From Actinomyces sp. (lineage in GTDB: Bacteria > Actinomycetota > Actinomycetes > Actinomycetales > Actinomycetaceae): DNA of 42,509 nucleotides. Of this stretch, positions 33,854 to 41,625 are shown one piece after another. Under the pieces are notes generated by a model, which made no database searches, had not been told where the DNA came from, and worked only from the letters and a program-made list of their open reading frames with translations. A program made the position numbers and the translations under genes. Within the stretch, counting starts at the first letter, position 1. The number at the start of each line of letters is the position of its first letter. Location of the stretch: positions 1 to 42,509 of the forward strand of contig DUQT01000154.1 in NCBI GenBank assembly GCA_012837655.1, given 5' to 3'.

Positions 33854-35441
33854 AATTAGTGCACCCACTAAGAAAGAGTGGGGTGCCCTCGCGATCCTAG
33901 CGGCCTCACTTGGTGTTATCGTCCTCGACGGAACGATCGTTGGTGTTGCGCTGCCTCAAATAATTGGGGACCTAAAGCTCGTCCTCACTGACGCGCAGTG
34001 GGTGAACAGCCTGTATGCGGTGATTGTGGGCGCGCTTTTGTTGGTGAGCGGTTCGACCTCGGATCAGTTCGGTCGCCGCAAACTGCTGATCGCGGGGCTC
34101 GGAATTTTTGTGGCGGGATCGGCGCTCGCGGGCGCTGCAAGCTCGGCCACTTCACTTCTAGCTGGCCGCGCGATCCAGGCTGTGGGTGCGGCTGGAATTA
34201 TGCCGTCCACGCTGTCCACGGTAAACGCCCTGTTCAGGGGAAAGTACCGGGCTGCAGCCTTCGGCGTGTGGGGTGGCATGATCTCCGGAGCAGCCGCAAT
34301 CGGCCCGCTCCTGGGTGGCGTCCTGACCGAGTGGGTATCTTGGCGCTGGATCTTCTACGTGAACCTGCCAATCGGTTTGATCCTCGGCCTGCTCGCCCTA
34401 AAAGTTGTGCCTGAAACGCGCAGTGCTAGGCGCGGACGGTTCGACGTGGTCGGTTTCGTACTTTCGAGCGTTGCGCTGGGGAGCCTGGTCTTCTCGATTA
34501 TTGAAGGCCCGCACGTGGGTTGGTGGAAGCCGATCGCGGACTTCGATTTCCTCGGAATCACCTGGTCGCTGGATTCCGCAACCTCGGTAGTGCCGATCTC
34601 ACTGGGCGTTGCCGCGGTCGCACTCATCGCGTTCATCGCATGGGAACTTCACCTCGCAAACGTCGGCAAGAGCCCGCTCCTGGATCTGTCCATGTTCAAG
34701 ATCGCAACGTTCTCATGGGGCAACCTGACCGCGTCGATGGTCGCGATCGGCGAGTTCGCACTCCTCTTCGTCCTCCCGCTCTACCTAATCAACGCGTACG
34801 GCACGAGCGTCATCAAAGCCGGCCTAATCCTGGCCGCGATGGCCCTGGGAGCGTTCGTCTCCGGCGGCCTCGCCCGCTTCATCGCGGGCTGGATCGGCTC
34901 ACCTGGCACAGTGATCCTCGGATTGACGCTAGAGCTCATCGGCGTGGGCGCCCTCGCCTTCCTAATGGATCCCGCCCACTCTCTTTGGTATCTAACGGTT
35001 CCGCTGGTCGTTTACGGCTTCGGCCTGGGCCTTGCGTCCGCACAGCTGACGGGCACAGTCCTTCGCGACGTCCCCGTCGAACATTCCGGCCAGGGTTCCG
35101 CCACGCAGTCCACGTTCCGCCAGGTCGGTTCCGCACTCGGCACCGCCTTTTCGGGTGGGGCACTTGCAGTCGGATTATCGAGGGCGTTGCCAGATGCGCT
35201 TTCAGGTTTAGGCTTACCGGACGATGCTGCGTCAGGCATCGTGGAAGCCACGAAGGCGTCGGCTGGTTCAAACTTGCCGCAGATGCGTGCTGAGTTTGGT
35301 GAGGGCTCTGATGTGATCCACTCTTTGGTTGAGGGCTTCGCGCAGGCAACTCAGGCGTCGTTCTGGGTGTCGGCCGTGTTCCTGGGAGTTGGTTTGCTGG
35401 GCGCAATCATGGTGTGGAACGTCGCTCGCCGTGAGGGCTAG
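33843..35441 (+). CDS. MFS drug exporter, DHA2 (14-TM) type
   Basis: A 532-aa proton-driven exporter of the QacA/EmrB type. It shows motif D1 (LDGTIVGVALPQI), motif A (GSTSDQFGRRKLL) in the first cytoplasmic loop and motif C (GPLLGGVLTEWVSWRWIFYVNLPIG), with about 14 membrane segments. Substrates would be lipophilic cations or other drugs. The TTG start overlaps the DUF2871 gene by 11 bases; no other start lies close by. The stop is followed at 61 bp by a second copy of its last eight codons. Confidence 0.92.
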   Translation: MKTEISAPTKKEWGALAILAASLGVIVLDGTIVGVALPQIIGDLKLVLTDAQWVNSLYAVIVGALLLVSGSTSDQFGRRKLLIAGLGIFVAGSALAGAASSATSLLAGRAIQAVGAAGIMPSTLSTVNALFRGKYRAAAFGVWGGMISGAAAIGPLLGGVLTEWVSWRWIFYVNLPIGLILGLLALKVVPETRSARRGRFDVVGFVLSSVALGSLVFSIIEGPHVGWWKPIADFDFLGITWSLDSATSVVPISLGVAAVALIAFIAWELHLANVGKSPLLDLSMFKIATFSWGNLTASMVAIGEFALLFVLPLYLINAYGTSVIKAGLILAAMALGAFVSGGLARFIAGWIGSPGTVILGLTLELIGVGALAFLMDPAHSLWYLTVPLVVYGFGLGLASAQLTGTVLRDVPVEHSGQGSATQSTFRQVGSALGTAFSGGALAVGLSRALPDALSGLGLPDDAASGIVEATKASAGSNLPQMRAEFGEGSDVIHSLVEGFAQATQASFWVSAVFLGVGLLGAIMVWNVARREG

Positions 35442-35502
35442 ATTTCTTCGCCGATGTCGTAGACGCCCTTAATTACGGAACGTCGCTCGCCGGGAAGGCT
35501 AG
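35416..35502 (+). repeat. Direct repeat of the exporter gene's 3' end
   Basis: The last 26 bases of the exporter gene (35416-35441) recur at 35477-35502 with two mismatches. Both copies read Asn-Val-Ala-Arg-Arg-Glu-Gly-stop; the differences (CGT to CGG and GAG to GAA) are synonymous. The 35 bp between shows no gene. Confidence 0.9.
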
Positions 35503-35535
35503 GTGGGGTCGGCGTTTGCAGATACGATTGAAGGC

Positions 35536-36108
35536 ATGACTAATGATCCGCGCAAGGCCCGTTTGGCCGAACTCGTTAAAAAACTTGCTGTAATCCACCA
35601 AAAGGTTACTTTGGCATCTGGCAAGGAGTCCGACTTCTACGTCGATATGCGTAGGGCAACACTCCACCATGAGGCCGCCCCCCTGATCGGCCACGTCATG
35701 CTAGACATGCTTGAAGACAACGGTTTCGCCCCCGACGACTTTGACGCAGTCGGGGGGCTGACGATGGGCGCAGACCCGGTTGCAACAGCGATCTTGCATG
35801 CGGCCGCATCACGCGGACTGGAAGTGGATGCTTTCGTCGTCCGAAAGGAAGCGAAGGACCACGGAATGAAGCGCCAGGTCGAGGGGCCCGACGTTAAAGG
35901 CAAGCGCGTCATCGTCCTCGAAGATACTTCGACAACGGGCGGGTCACCGCTTCAGGCAGTCGAAGCCCTTGAAGCGGCCGGCGCAACGGTTTTGGCAGTA
36001 GCTGTGATCGTTGACCGAGACACGGGCGCCCAGCAGCGGATCGAAGAAGCCGGATACAAGTATCTGCACGCGCTCGGGCTGGAAGACCTAGGCCTCGACA
36101 AGCAGTAA
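35536..36108 (+). CDS. pyrE: Orotate phosphoribosyltransferase
   Basis: A 190-aa PRTase that joins orotate to PRPP in UMP synthesis. The PRPP loop is VIVLEDTSTTGGSPLQAVEAL; the substrate loop with Arg-Lys-Glu (VVRKEAKDHGMKRQVEG) and DFYVDMRRATLHHEAAPLIG complete the family picture. It stands apart from the other pyr genes. ATG at 35536 is the start: TACGAT lies 7 nt before it and there is no ribosome site, so the mRNA is probably leaderless. An in-frame GTG 11 codons upstream would fall in the repeat of the exporter 3' end and is rejected. Confidence 0.95.
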   Translation: MTNDPRKARLAELVKKLAVIHQKVTLASGKESDFYVDMRRATLHHEAAPLIGHVMLDMLEDNGFAPDDFDAVGGLTMGADPVATAILHAAASRGLEVDAFVVRKEAKDHGMKRQVEGPDVKGKRVIVLEDTSTTGGSPLQAVEALEAAGATVLAVAVIVDRDTGAQQRIEEAGYKYLHALGLEDLGLDKQ

Positions 36109-36110
36109 AC

Positions 36111-36153
36111 GGCGCAAGAGCGCGACGCGTTAGAACCAATGGCGCCAAAGCGC
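36111..36153 (+). repeat. Short repeat after pyrE
   Basis: A 13-nt GGCGC-containing word right after the pyrE stop (36111-36123) recurs at 36141-36153 with 11 of 13 bases kept, 30 nt apart. Confidence 0.4.
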
Positions 36154-36203
36154 CCGGCAAGCTACCGAAGTGCCGCGCTCCCTAAAGTAATAGTTACAAA
36201 AAT

Positions 36204-36242
36204 GTTCCCGCTAACCACTCGGCTAGCGGGAACAATTTTTTT
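36204..36242 (+). terminator. pyrE terminator
   Basis: A 13-bp stem with one mismatch and an ACTC loop is followed by AATTTTTTT, a classical Rho-independent terminator for pyrE. On the minus strand it may also serve the convergent HAD gene. Confidence 0.9.
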
Positions 36243-36334
36243 AAGAAACGGCGATTAAATCACGGCCGTGTCACAGGTGCTCAAGAACGCCCTAGCGGAA
36301 TGCTTGTTCCGGCCGGCACGATTCGCGCGCCTAA

Positions 36335-37315
36335 TCACCGGGTGAACTTGTCGAACAGCTTCTTTTTGCTGTCTTTTTCGTCCTTCTCGTCTTTCTTGTC
36401 TTCGCCGGCATCAAACTTGGTTTCGCCTGGCGAGCGCAGCATTTCCTCTTCCTCGCGGTCCTTCTCAAGCTTGTCGAGCAGGCCGGTTTCTTCGGCTTCC
36501 TTGTAGTTTTCGATTACCACGTCAACCATGTCCGCGATTGAGTTGTGAACCTTGTAGGGGCGGAACGGGAAGTTGTTGATTTCCGCCTTGGTCGTGGAGC
36601 CACTGAGTACGAGGTGCGTGCGCAGGCCGGCTTCGATACCTGCCTGAACGTCGGTGTCCATGCGGTCACCGATCAGGGCAGTACCTTCGGAGTGCACGCC
36701 AATCTTGTTCAGACCTGCGCGCAGCATGATCGAGTTCGGCTTACCAATGAAGTACGGCGACTTGCCGGTAGCCTTCGTGATCATTGCGGCTACAGAACCC
36801 GTCGCAGGCAGGATGCCTTCCTCCGAAGGGCCGGTCACGTCCGGGTTGGTGGCAATGAATTTCGCGCCGGCTTCAATGAATCGAATCGCTCGCGTGATTG
36901 CGTTGAAGTCGTAGCTACGAGTCTCACCAAGTACGACGTATTCCGGGCTGGTTTCCGTCATGACGTAGCCAGCCTCGTGCAAAGCGGTTGTCAGACCGGC
37001 CTCGCCAATGACGAATGCGGACGACTTGGGGGACTGCTGCGTTAGGAACGCGGCGGTTGCAAGTGCGGAAGTCCAAATGTGTTCTTCCGGGACGTTCAAG
37101 CCCGAATGTGAAAGTCGGGCCGACAGGTCGCGCGGCGTGTAAATCGAGTTGTTCGTGAAGATCAGGAACGGGATCTCGTGTTCGTGCAGGGCGTCGATGA
37201 AGTCCTGCGCGCCGTCGATTGCGTGTTCTTCCCTCACCAGTACGCCGTCCATGTCGCAAAGCCAGGACGTTACCGGGGGAAGTTCATCAAGTGAGAATGG
37301 TTTTTCAGAGTTCAC
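36335..37315 (-). CDS. HAD-IIA (NagD-like) phosphatase with charged C-terminal tail
   Basis: A 326-aa HAD phosphatase of the NagD/PGP group. Motif I is CDMDGVLVREEHAI with both aspartates, motif II IFTNN, and the C-terminal half has GKPNSIM with the motif III lysine and the acidic IGDRMDTDVQAGIEAG. The last 50 or so residues are a highly charged extension ending KKKLFDKFTR, not part of the HAD fold. The substrate could be a nucleotide, sugar phosphate or phosphoglycolate. GTG start with AGGAGA upstream. Convergent with pyrE. Confidence 0.93.
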   Translation of the reverse strand: MNSEKPFSLDELPPVTSWLCDMDGVLVREEHAIDGAQDFIDALHEHEIPFLIFTNNSIYTPRDLSARLSHSGLNVPEEHIWTSALATAAFLTQQSPKSSAFVIGEAGLTTALHEAGYVMTETSPEYVVLGETRSYDFNAITRAIRFIEAGAKFIATNPDVTGPSEEGILPATGSVAAMITKATGKSPYFIGKPNSIMLRAGLNKIGVHSEGTALIGDRMDTDVQAGIEAGLRTHLVLSGSTTKAEINNFPFRPYKVHNSIADMVDVVIENYKEAEETGLLDKLEKDREEEEMLRSPGETKFDAGEDKKDEKDEKDSKKKLFDKFTR

Positions 37316-37476
37316 TCTAGCGATCTCCTAGTATTTAGTTTCATTACGGTTCTAAAAATGAGCCTACCGCCCCAACCTGCGTGTTTCCTTGAAATTGCAC
37401 CAATTTGCACGCCCGTTCAACGTCGTGCGTTCCGTGTTGACGCTTGTCTTCGAAATGGTGTTGTATCGTCGAGGGC

Positions 37477-38130
37477 GTGGCTGAGATCAACGAAACTGCA
37501 CCGAAATCTAAACCTGGACGCGGCCTGGGCCCATGGCCGGGTGGGCGCGACAACTGGCCGGAGGGCGACCAGTACGACCCGGAACTGTTAGAGAACGGCG
37601 ATGCGCGCAATGTTGAAGACCGTTTCCGCTACTGGAAACGCGAGGCCATAAAGCAGTACCTGGATGAGCATCAACCACAAGACTGGCTTGAAGTAGCGAT
37701 CGAAAACCTGGGCCACGACTTCAACATTGGGTCAATCGTTCGCACTGCAAACTCCCTGGGCGTGCGCAAGGTTCACATCGTTGGGCGTCGTCGCTGGAAC
37801 CGCCGCGGAGCAATGGTTACGGACAGGTACCTAGAGGTTGTGCATCACCCAGAAGTGTCCGACTTCCTGGCTGACGTGAAGCCGCGCGGGCTAGCGGTTA
37901 TCGGCATTGACAACATCGAGAACTCGATCCCGCTGGAAGGTAAACAGCTTCCCCGCAAATGTGTGCTGGTAATGGGGGAGGAGTCCGCCGGCCTAAGCCC
38001 TGAAATGGCGTCAGCCTGTGAAACGGTTGCGCACATTACGCAGTACGGATCCAGCCGCTCCATGAACGTTGGCCACGCAGCCGCGATAGCGATGTGGGCA
38101 TGGGTGATCCAGCACCGCCCTCGCGAATAA
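37477..38130 (+). CDS. TrmH/SpoU family RNA methyltransferase
   Basis: A 217-aa SPOUT-class enzyme that would methylate a ribose 2'-OH of tRNA or rRNA with SAM. The knot motifs are all visible: motif 1 around NIGSIVRTANSLGV, motif 2 LVMGEESAGLS and motif 3 HITQYGSSRSMNVGHAAAIA. The target nucleotide cannot be named. GTG at 37477 is the start: TATCGT lies 7 nt before it with no ribosome site, so it is probably leaderless. The 14-nt word around the start (TCGAGGGCGTGGCT) is also found at the start region of the SDR gene. Confidence 0.93.
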   Translation: MAEINETAPKSKPGRGLGPWPGGRDNWPEGDQYDPELLENGDARNVEDRFRYWKREAIKQYLDEHQPQDWLEVAIENLGHDFNIGSIVRTANSLGVRKVHIVGRRRWNRRGAMVTDRYLEVVHHPEVSDFLADVKPRGLAVIGIDNIENSIPLEGKQLPRKCVLVMGEESAGLSPEMASACETVAHITQYGSSRSMNVGHAAAIAMWAWVIQHRPRE

Positions 38131-38150
38131 ACGAACAAAAGACGCGAAAA

Positions 38151-38166
38151 CTGCACTTAGGTGCAG
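38151..38166. promoter_or_regulatory. Possible operator upstream of fba
   Basis: CTGCAC-N4-GTGCAG, a perfect inverted repeat 105 bp before the aldolase start and 20 bp after the methyltransferase stop. A GATAAT (38228-38233) is a possible -10 for fba. Regulator unknown. Confidence 0.35.
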
Positions 38167-38270
38167 ACCAAATGGTGTTGTGTTCTTTAGGTCAAACGTC
38201 CTCTAAGCATTGTGGCCCTCAATGTGGGATAATGGACAGGTCAAGATGTCTAGTTCAAGGAGGCAACTAA

Positions 38271-39296
38271 GTGCCTATTGCAACCCCTGAGGTCTACAAC
38301 GAAATGCTGGATCGCGCGAAGGAAGGCGTATTTGCTTACCCCGCGATTAACGTGACCTCCTCGCAGACGCTCACCGCCGCTATTCGTGGTTTCGCTGAGG
38401 CAGAATCTGACGGCATCATTCAGGTGTCCGTTGGTGGCGCCGAGTACTGGTCCGGTTCCACGATTAAGGACCGCGTTGCTGGATCGCTCGCGATGGCTGC
38501 TTACGCCCGTGAGATCGCAAAGAACTACGACGTGAACATTGCTCTGCACACTGACCACTGCTCCAAGGACAACCTGGACTCCTGGATCATTCCGCTAATG
38601 GAACTCGAAGTTGAGGAAGTCAAGGCAGGCCGCCTGCCGTTCTTCCAGTCCCATATGTGGGATGGCTCCGCTGTCCCGTTGAAGGAGAACCTGGAGATCG
38701 CACAGAAGATGCTTGACCTCGCTCAGAAGTCACGCACCATTCTGGAAGTTGAGATCGGTGTCGTAGGTGGCGAGGAAGACGGCGTCGTTGGTGAGATCAA
38801 CGAGAAGCTGTACACCACCACTGAAGATGGCCTGAAGACCGTTGAGGCTCTTGGCCTTGGCGAGAAGGGTCGTTACCTGACGGCTCTGACCTTCGGTAAC
38901 GTACACGGCGTTTACAAGCCTGGCTTCGTTAAGCTCCGCCCCGAAATCCTGGGCACCATCCAGGAAGAAGTTGGCGCGAAGTACGACGCAGGCAACCGTC
39001 CGTTCGACCTGGTCATGCACGGTGGCTCCGGATCCTCCGCTGAGGAAATCCAGACCGCTGTCAACAACGGCGTCATCAAGATGAACGTTGACACCGACAC
39101 CCAGTACGCCTTCACTCGCCCGGTCGTTGACTGGATGCTGAAGAAGTACGACGAGGTCCTGAAGGTTGACAAGGAAGTTGGCGTCAAGAAGTCTTACGAC
39201 CCGCGTTCGTGGGGTAAGGCAGCAGAGGCCGGCATGGCTGCCCGCGTTGTCGAGGCATGCCAGAACCTGGGCTCCGTTGGCACCAAGATGAAGTGA
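38271..39296 (+). CDS. fba: Class II fructose-bisphosphate aldolase
   Basis: A 341-aa zinc-dependent aldolase of glycolysis and gluconeogenesis that splits fructose-1,6-bisphosphate into dihydroxyacetone phosphate and glyceraldehyde 3-phosphate. The metal-binding His is in LHTDHCSKDNLD, the acidic metal ligand in VEIGVVGGEEDG, the next His in GNVHGVYKPG and the phosphate-binding MHGGSGSS close the site. A GTG start follows the strong ribosome site AAGGAGG. Codon use is strongly biased, as in dnaK, which fits heavy expression. A terminator hairpin follows. Confidence 0.97.
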   Translation: MPIATPEVYNEMLDRAKEGVFAYPAINVTSSQTLTAAIRGFAEAESDGIIQVSVGGAEYWSGSTIKDRVAGSLAMAAYAREIAKNYDVNIALHTDHCSKDNLDSWIIPLMELEVEEVKAGRLPFFQSHMWDGSAVPLKENLEIAQKMLDLAQKSRTILEVEIGVVGGEEDGVVGEINEKLYTTTEDGLKTVEALGLGEKGRYLTALTFGNVHGVYKPGFVKLRPEILGTIQEEVGAKYDAGNRPFDLVMHGGSGSSAEEIQTAVNNGVIKMNVDTDTQYAFTRPVVDWMLKKYDEVLKVDKEVGVKKSYDPRSWGKAAEAGMAARVVEACQNLGSVGTKMK

Positions 39297-39317
39297 GTTA
39301 ATCACCTCTAAACCTCT

Positions 39318-39349
39318 AGTCGCCCCGCACCAAACGGTGTGGGGCGACT
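39318..39349 (+). terminator. fba terminator hairpin
   Basis: A 14-bp stem with one G-U pair and an AAAC loop 22 bp after the fba stop, without a long T-tract. The loop is the same as in the terminator at the window start. Confidence 0.75.
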
Positions 39350-39474
39350 CTTGTATCCGCCCGCGGTCAGCCTCCGCGTTTGACTGTTGCATGGAAGTCG
39401 TACAGATTTAAAGTGCGCCCTCCAGAATGAAACCGCACTGGAGTGCCGCCTTGCGTGACTTTGAAAGGACGTCT

Positions 39475-40260
39475 GTGGGAACAATTATCTTTGCAGTGGT
39501 TATCGGTGTGGCGGTCGGGATTGTTGTCGGAGCGCTCGGCGCCGGCGGCGGGATCCTCGCCGTGCCTGCCCTGACGTACCTGCTCCATCAGTCACCGCAC
39601 GCGGCCGCCACCGGTTCACTGGTCATTGTGCTAGCGACCGCCCTCGTCGCCATTCCGGACAAGATCAGCAAAAAAACGATCCGTATCCGCGAAGGCTTAG
39701 TTTTCGGCGGTATTTCGGTCATCGGATCGTTCATTGGTGCGCGCCTATCCGCGTACGTGGACGGGAACGTGCTGATGATCCTTTTCGCGGTCATGCTTTC
39801 AATCATGGCGGTCGTCATGATGTTCAAAGGGTTTGCAGAAAAGAAAATTCCCGAGGGCGAGGCTACCAAACGCGAACCGCGCGGGTGGATCGCCGTGATT
39901 CTTGCGGCCATTGCGACGGGATTCTTGACCGGATTCTTTGGAGTCGGTGGCGGCTTCATGGTGGTGCCTGTTCTAACGTTGCTGCTTGCATTCGGTATGC
40001 GTGAGGCGTCGGGTACGTCCCTGATCGTCATGGTCATGGCGTCGGCGAGTGGTTTGGCGTCGCGGTATGGCCAGTCGATTCCGATCGACTGGGAGGTCGT
40101 TATTTCCTTCATGATCGGCTCAATGGCGGGCGGTATTCTGGGTGGCCCGATTTCAAGCAAGGCGAAGCCCTACCAGCTGACTCTGATCTTTGGGGGACTG
40201 CTGGGAGCCGTGGCCGTTGCGAGCCTTGCAGCAACGCTTGCAACCATGCTCGCGGCGTAG
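39475..40260 (+). CDS. TauE/SafE family sulfite/organosulfur exporter
   Basis: A membrane protein of 261 residues, with eight or so helices in two halves, each opening with a Gly-rich motif (GALGAGGGILAVPAL and GFFGVGGGFMVVPVL), the signature of the TauE/SafE/YfcA family. Members export sulfite, sulfonates or other small anions. The GTG at 39475 is preferred because GAAAGGA lies before it and the helix begins at once; an ATG 16 codons upstream (39427) lacks a ribosome site. No sulfur genes are adjacent. Confidence 0.85.
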   Translation: MGTIIFAVVIGVAVGIVVGALGAGGGILAVPALTYLLHQSPHAAATGSLVIVLATALVAIPDKISKKTIRIREGLVFGGISVIGSFIGARLSAYVDGNVLMILFAVMLSIMAVVMMFKGFAEKKIPEGEATKREPRGWIAVILAAIATGFLTGFFGVGGGFMVVPVLTLLLAFGMREASGTSLIVMVMASASGLASRYGQSIPIDWEVVISFMIGSMAGGILGGPISSKAKPYQLTLIFGGLLGAVAVASLAATLATMLAA

Positions 40261-40385
40261 CGGTCTAGATGCGGCGCGGCGGAACCCCAAAATCATGGAT
40301 CAAAATGTGCACAACTTATCCGTCTGCCCGGAAAATTCATCGATTTCATGGTGAGATGGAATATAGGGAATTTTAGGAGGCCACG

Positions 40386-41570
40386 ATGGCGGAAACATCT
40401 CGTCAATGGATACGAACTGAAGGCATTATTGTTGCTGAACACCTCGACCCCAAAGAGGTAGCCGACTTCATCAATAGCACCAGAGTCGTCGTAGCGATGG
40501 ACTGGTATGAGCGGACTCCGAACCTAATTGGGCTCACCCTGGCGGCTGCTGATGACAAGCTCGCAGCGGTAAACGATATGGAAGAAATCGTCCCGATCGT
40601 CGAGTTTGAAGACTTCGCGCTTGAGGTAGCCCAGAAGTTCAACGCGGAAGTCATGGTAGGCGGAGTTTCAGCCGACGCCCTGCCTGAAGACGCTGAGGTC
40701 AGCTCCGATCCGGAGCCGTCCGACTCTGAGGAAACCATGCGGATCGTGGAGCTCTCCTCGATCCCGGATTCTTCGATTCCTCTGGCAGCCGCAGTTTCCG
40801 GCGTTGACATCGTGGCACTCGGCCTCGACAACGGTTGGGAAGCCATCGCCTACGATTCCAGCTACTCGATGTCGGTAGCATCGTTTGGCGAATACCCGAT
40901 CGTCACACTGATGGTTTCTGACGGTGAGTTCCACGCAAGCCTCGCGGAAGACAACGATCCCGAATCTTTGATCATGTACAACTGGTCAATGTCGACGCGC
41001 ACTCTCGCCGCCGGGCACCTAAACGATCGCGTGTCCGCAGAAGCCGAGGAGCTAGTTGGCGCGTCCACCGACTTGCGTCGTATCGCCGAGGCCGTGCCGG
41101 GTGCTGACGTCAAAGCAGCTGAAGCAACCGCTCAGCTTGAAGGTACTCGAGCTGTATTGAGCTTCGTTCGCGCCCTCGGAGCGCCCGGCTCGATCGCTGA
41201 CTACCTACTCGAAAACATTGAGGCAACTGACATCCCAGGTGCAGAAGCCCACGACGCTCGCGGCATCTCCAACGCGATTGGTCGCAGTGTTGACCGTATG
41301 CTGCTTGAGCCTGAATCTACTGGCAACCCGGTTTGGGAAACGTACCACAAGGTCGCAGTTGAGCGTCCCGCGATCGTTAGAACCTTCGCGAGCGTTGAGG
41401 CAGCTGTTGGTGGCATCCTGCTAACCAACGCTCTGAGGGCAAAGAAACCGCGCTCGGGATGGGTCAAGTTCGGCGGTTTTGTTGGCAGCCTGATGCTGTT
41501 CGACTCCGTCGCTGAAGTAATGCTCGCCAAGTACCTAGGTGAGCGTGCCGAGCGACGCCGCAACGCCTAA
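40386..41570 (+). CDS. Unrecognised 394-aa protein with hydrophobic C-terminal segments
   Basis: A protein I cannot assign. The first 115 residues are acidic and may form a small alpha/beta domain (RVVVAMDWYERTPNLIGLT). A linker (SSDPEPSDSEE) leads to a middle domain of about 90 residues, then helices. Residues around 335-385 contain two short hydrophobic runs (VEAAVGGILLTNAL and FGGFVGSLMLFDSVAEVMLA), so the C-terminus may sit at the membrane. Charge is mainly acidic except for the RRRNA tail. Ribosome site AGGAGG precedes the ATG. It is a single-gene unit closed by a terminator. Confidence 0.8.
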   Translation: MAETSRQWIRTEGIIVAEHLDPKEVADFINSTRVVVAMDWYERTPNLIGLTLAAADDKLAAVNDMEEIVPIVEFEDFALEVAQKFNAEVMVGGVSADALPEDAEVSSDPEPSDSEETMRIVELSSIPDSSIPLAAAVSGVDIVALGLDNGWEAIAYDSSYSMSVASFGEYPIVTLMVSDGEFHASLAEDNDPESLIMYNWSMSTRTLAAGHLNDRVSAEAEELVGASTDLRRIAEAVPGADVKAAEATAQLEGTRAVLSFVRALGAPGSIADYLLENIEATDIPGAEAHDARGISNAIGRSVDRMLLEPESTGNPVWETYHKVAVERPAIVRTFASVEAAVGGILLTNALRAKKPRSGWVKFGGFVGSLMLFDSVAEVMLAKYLGERAERRRNA

Positions 41571-41586
41571 CCCTACTTCAAGCAAG

Positions 41587-41621
41587 ACCGCCCTCCGGGA
41601 ATATTCCCGCAGGGCGGTTTT
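41587..41621. terminator. Terminator of the 394-aa protein gene
   Basis: A 16-bp stem with one mismatch, centred on GGGAATATTCCC and followed by TTTT, between convergent genes. It probably acts for both, most strongly rightward. Confidence 0.85.
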
Positions 41622-41625
41622 ACGA

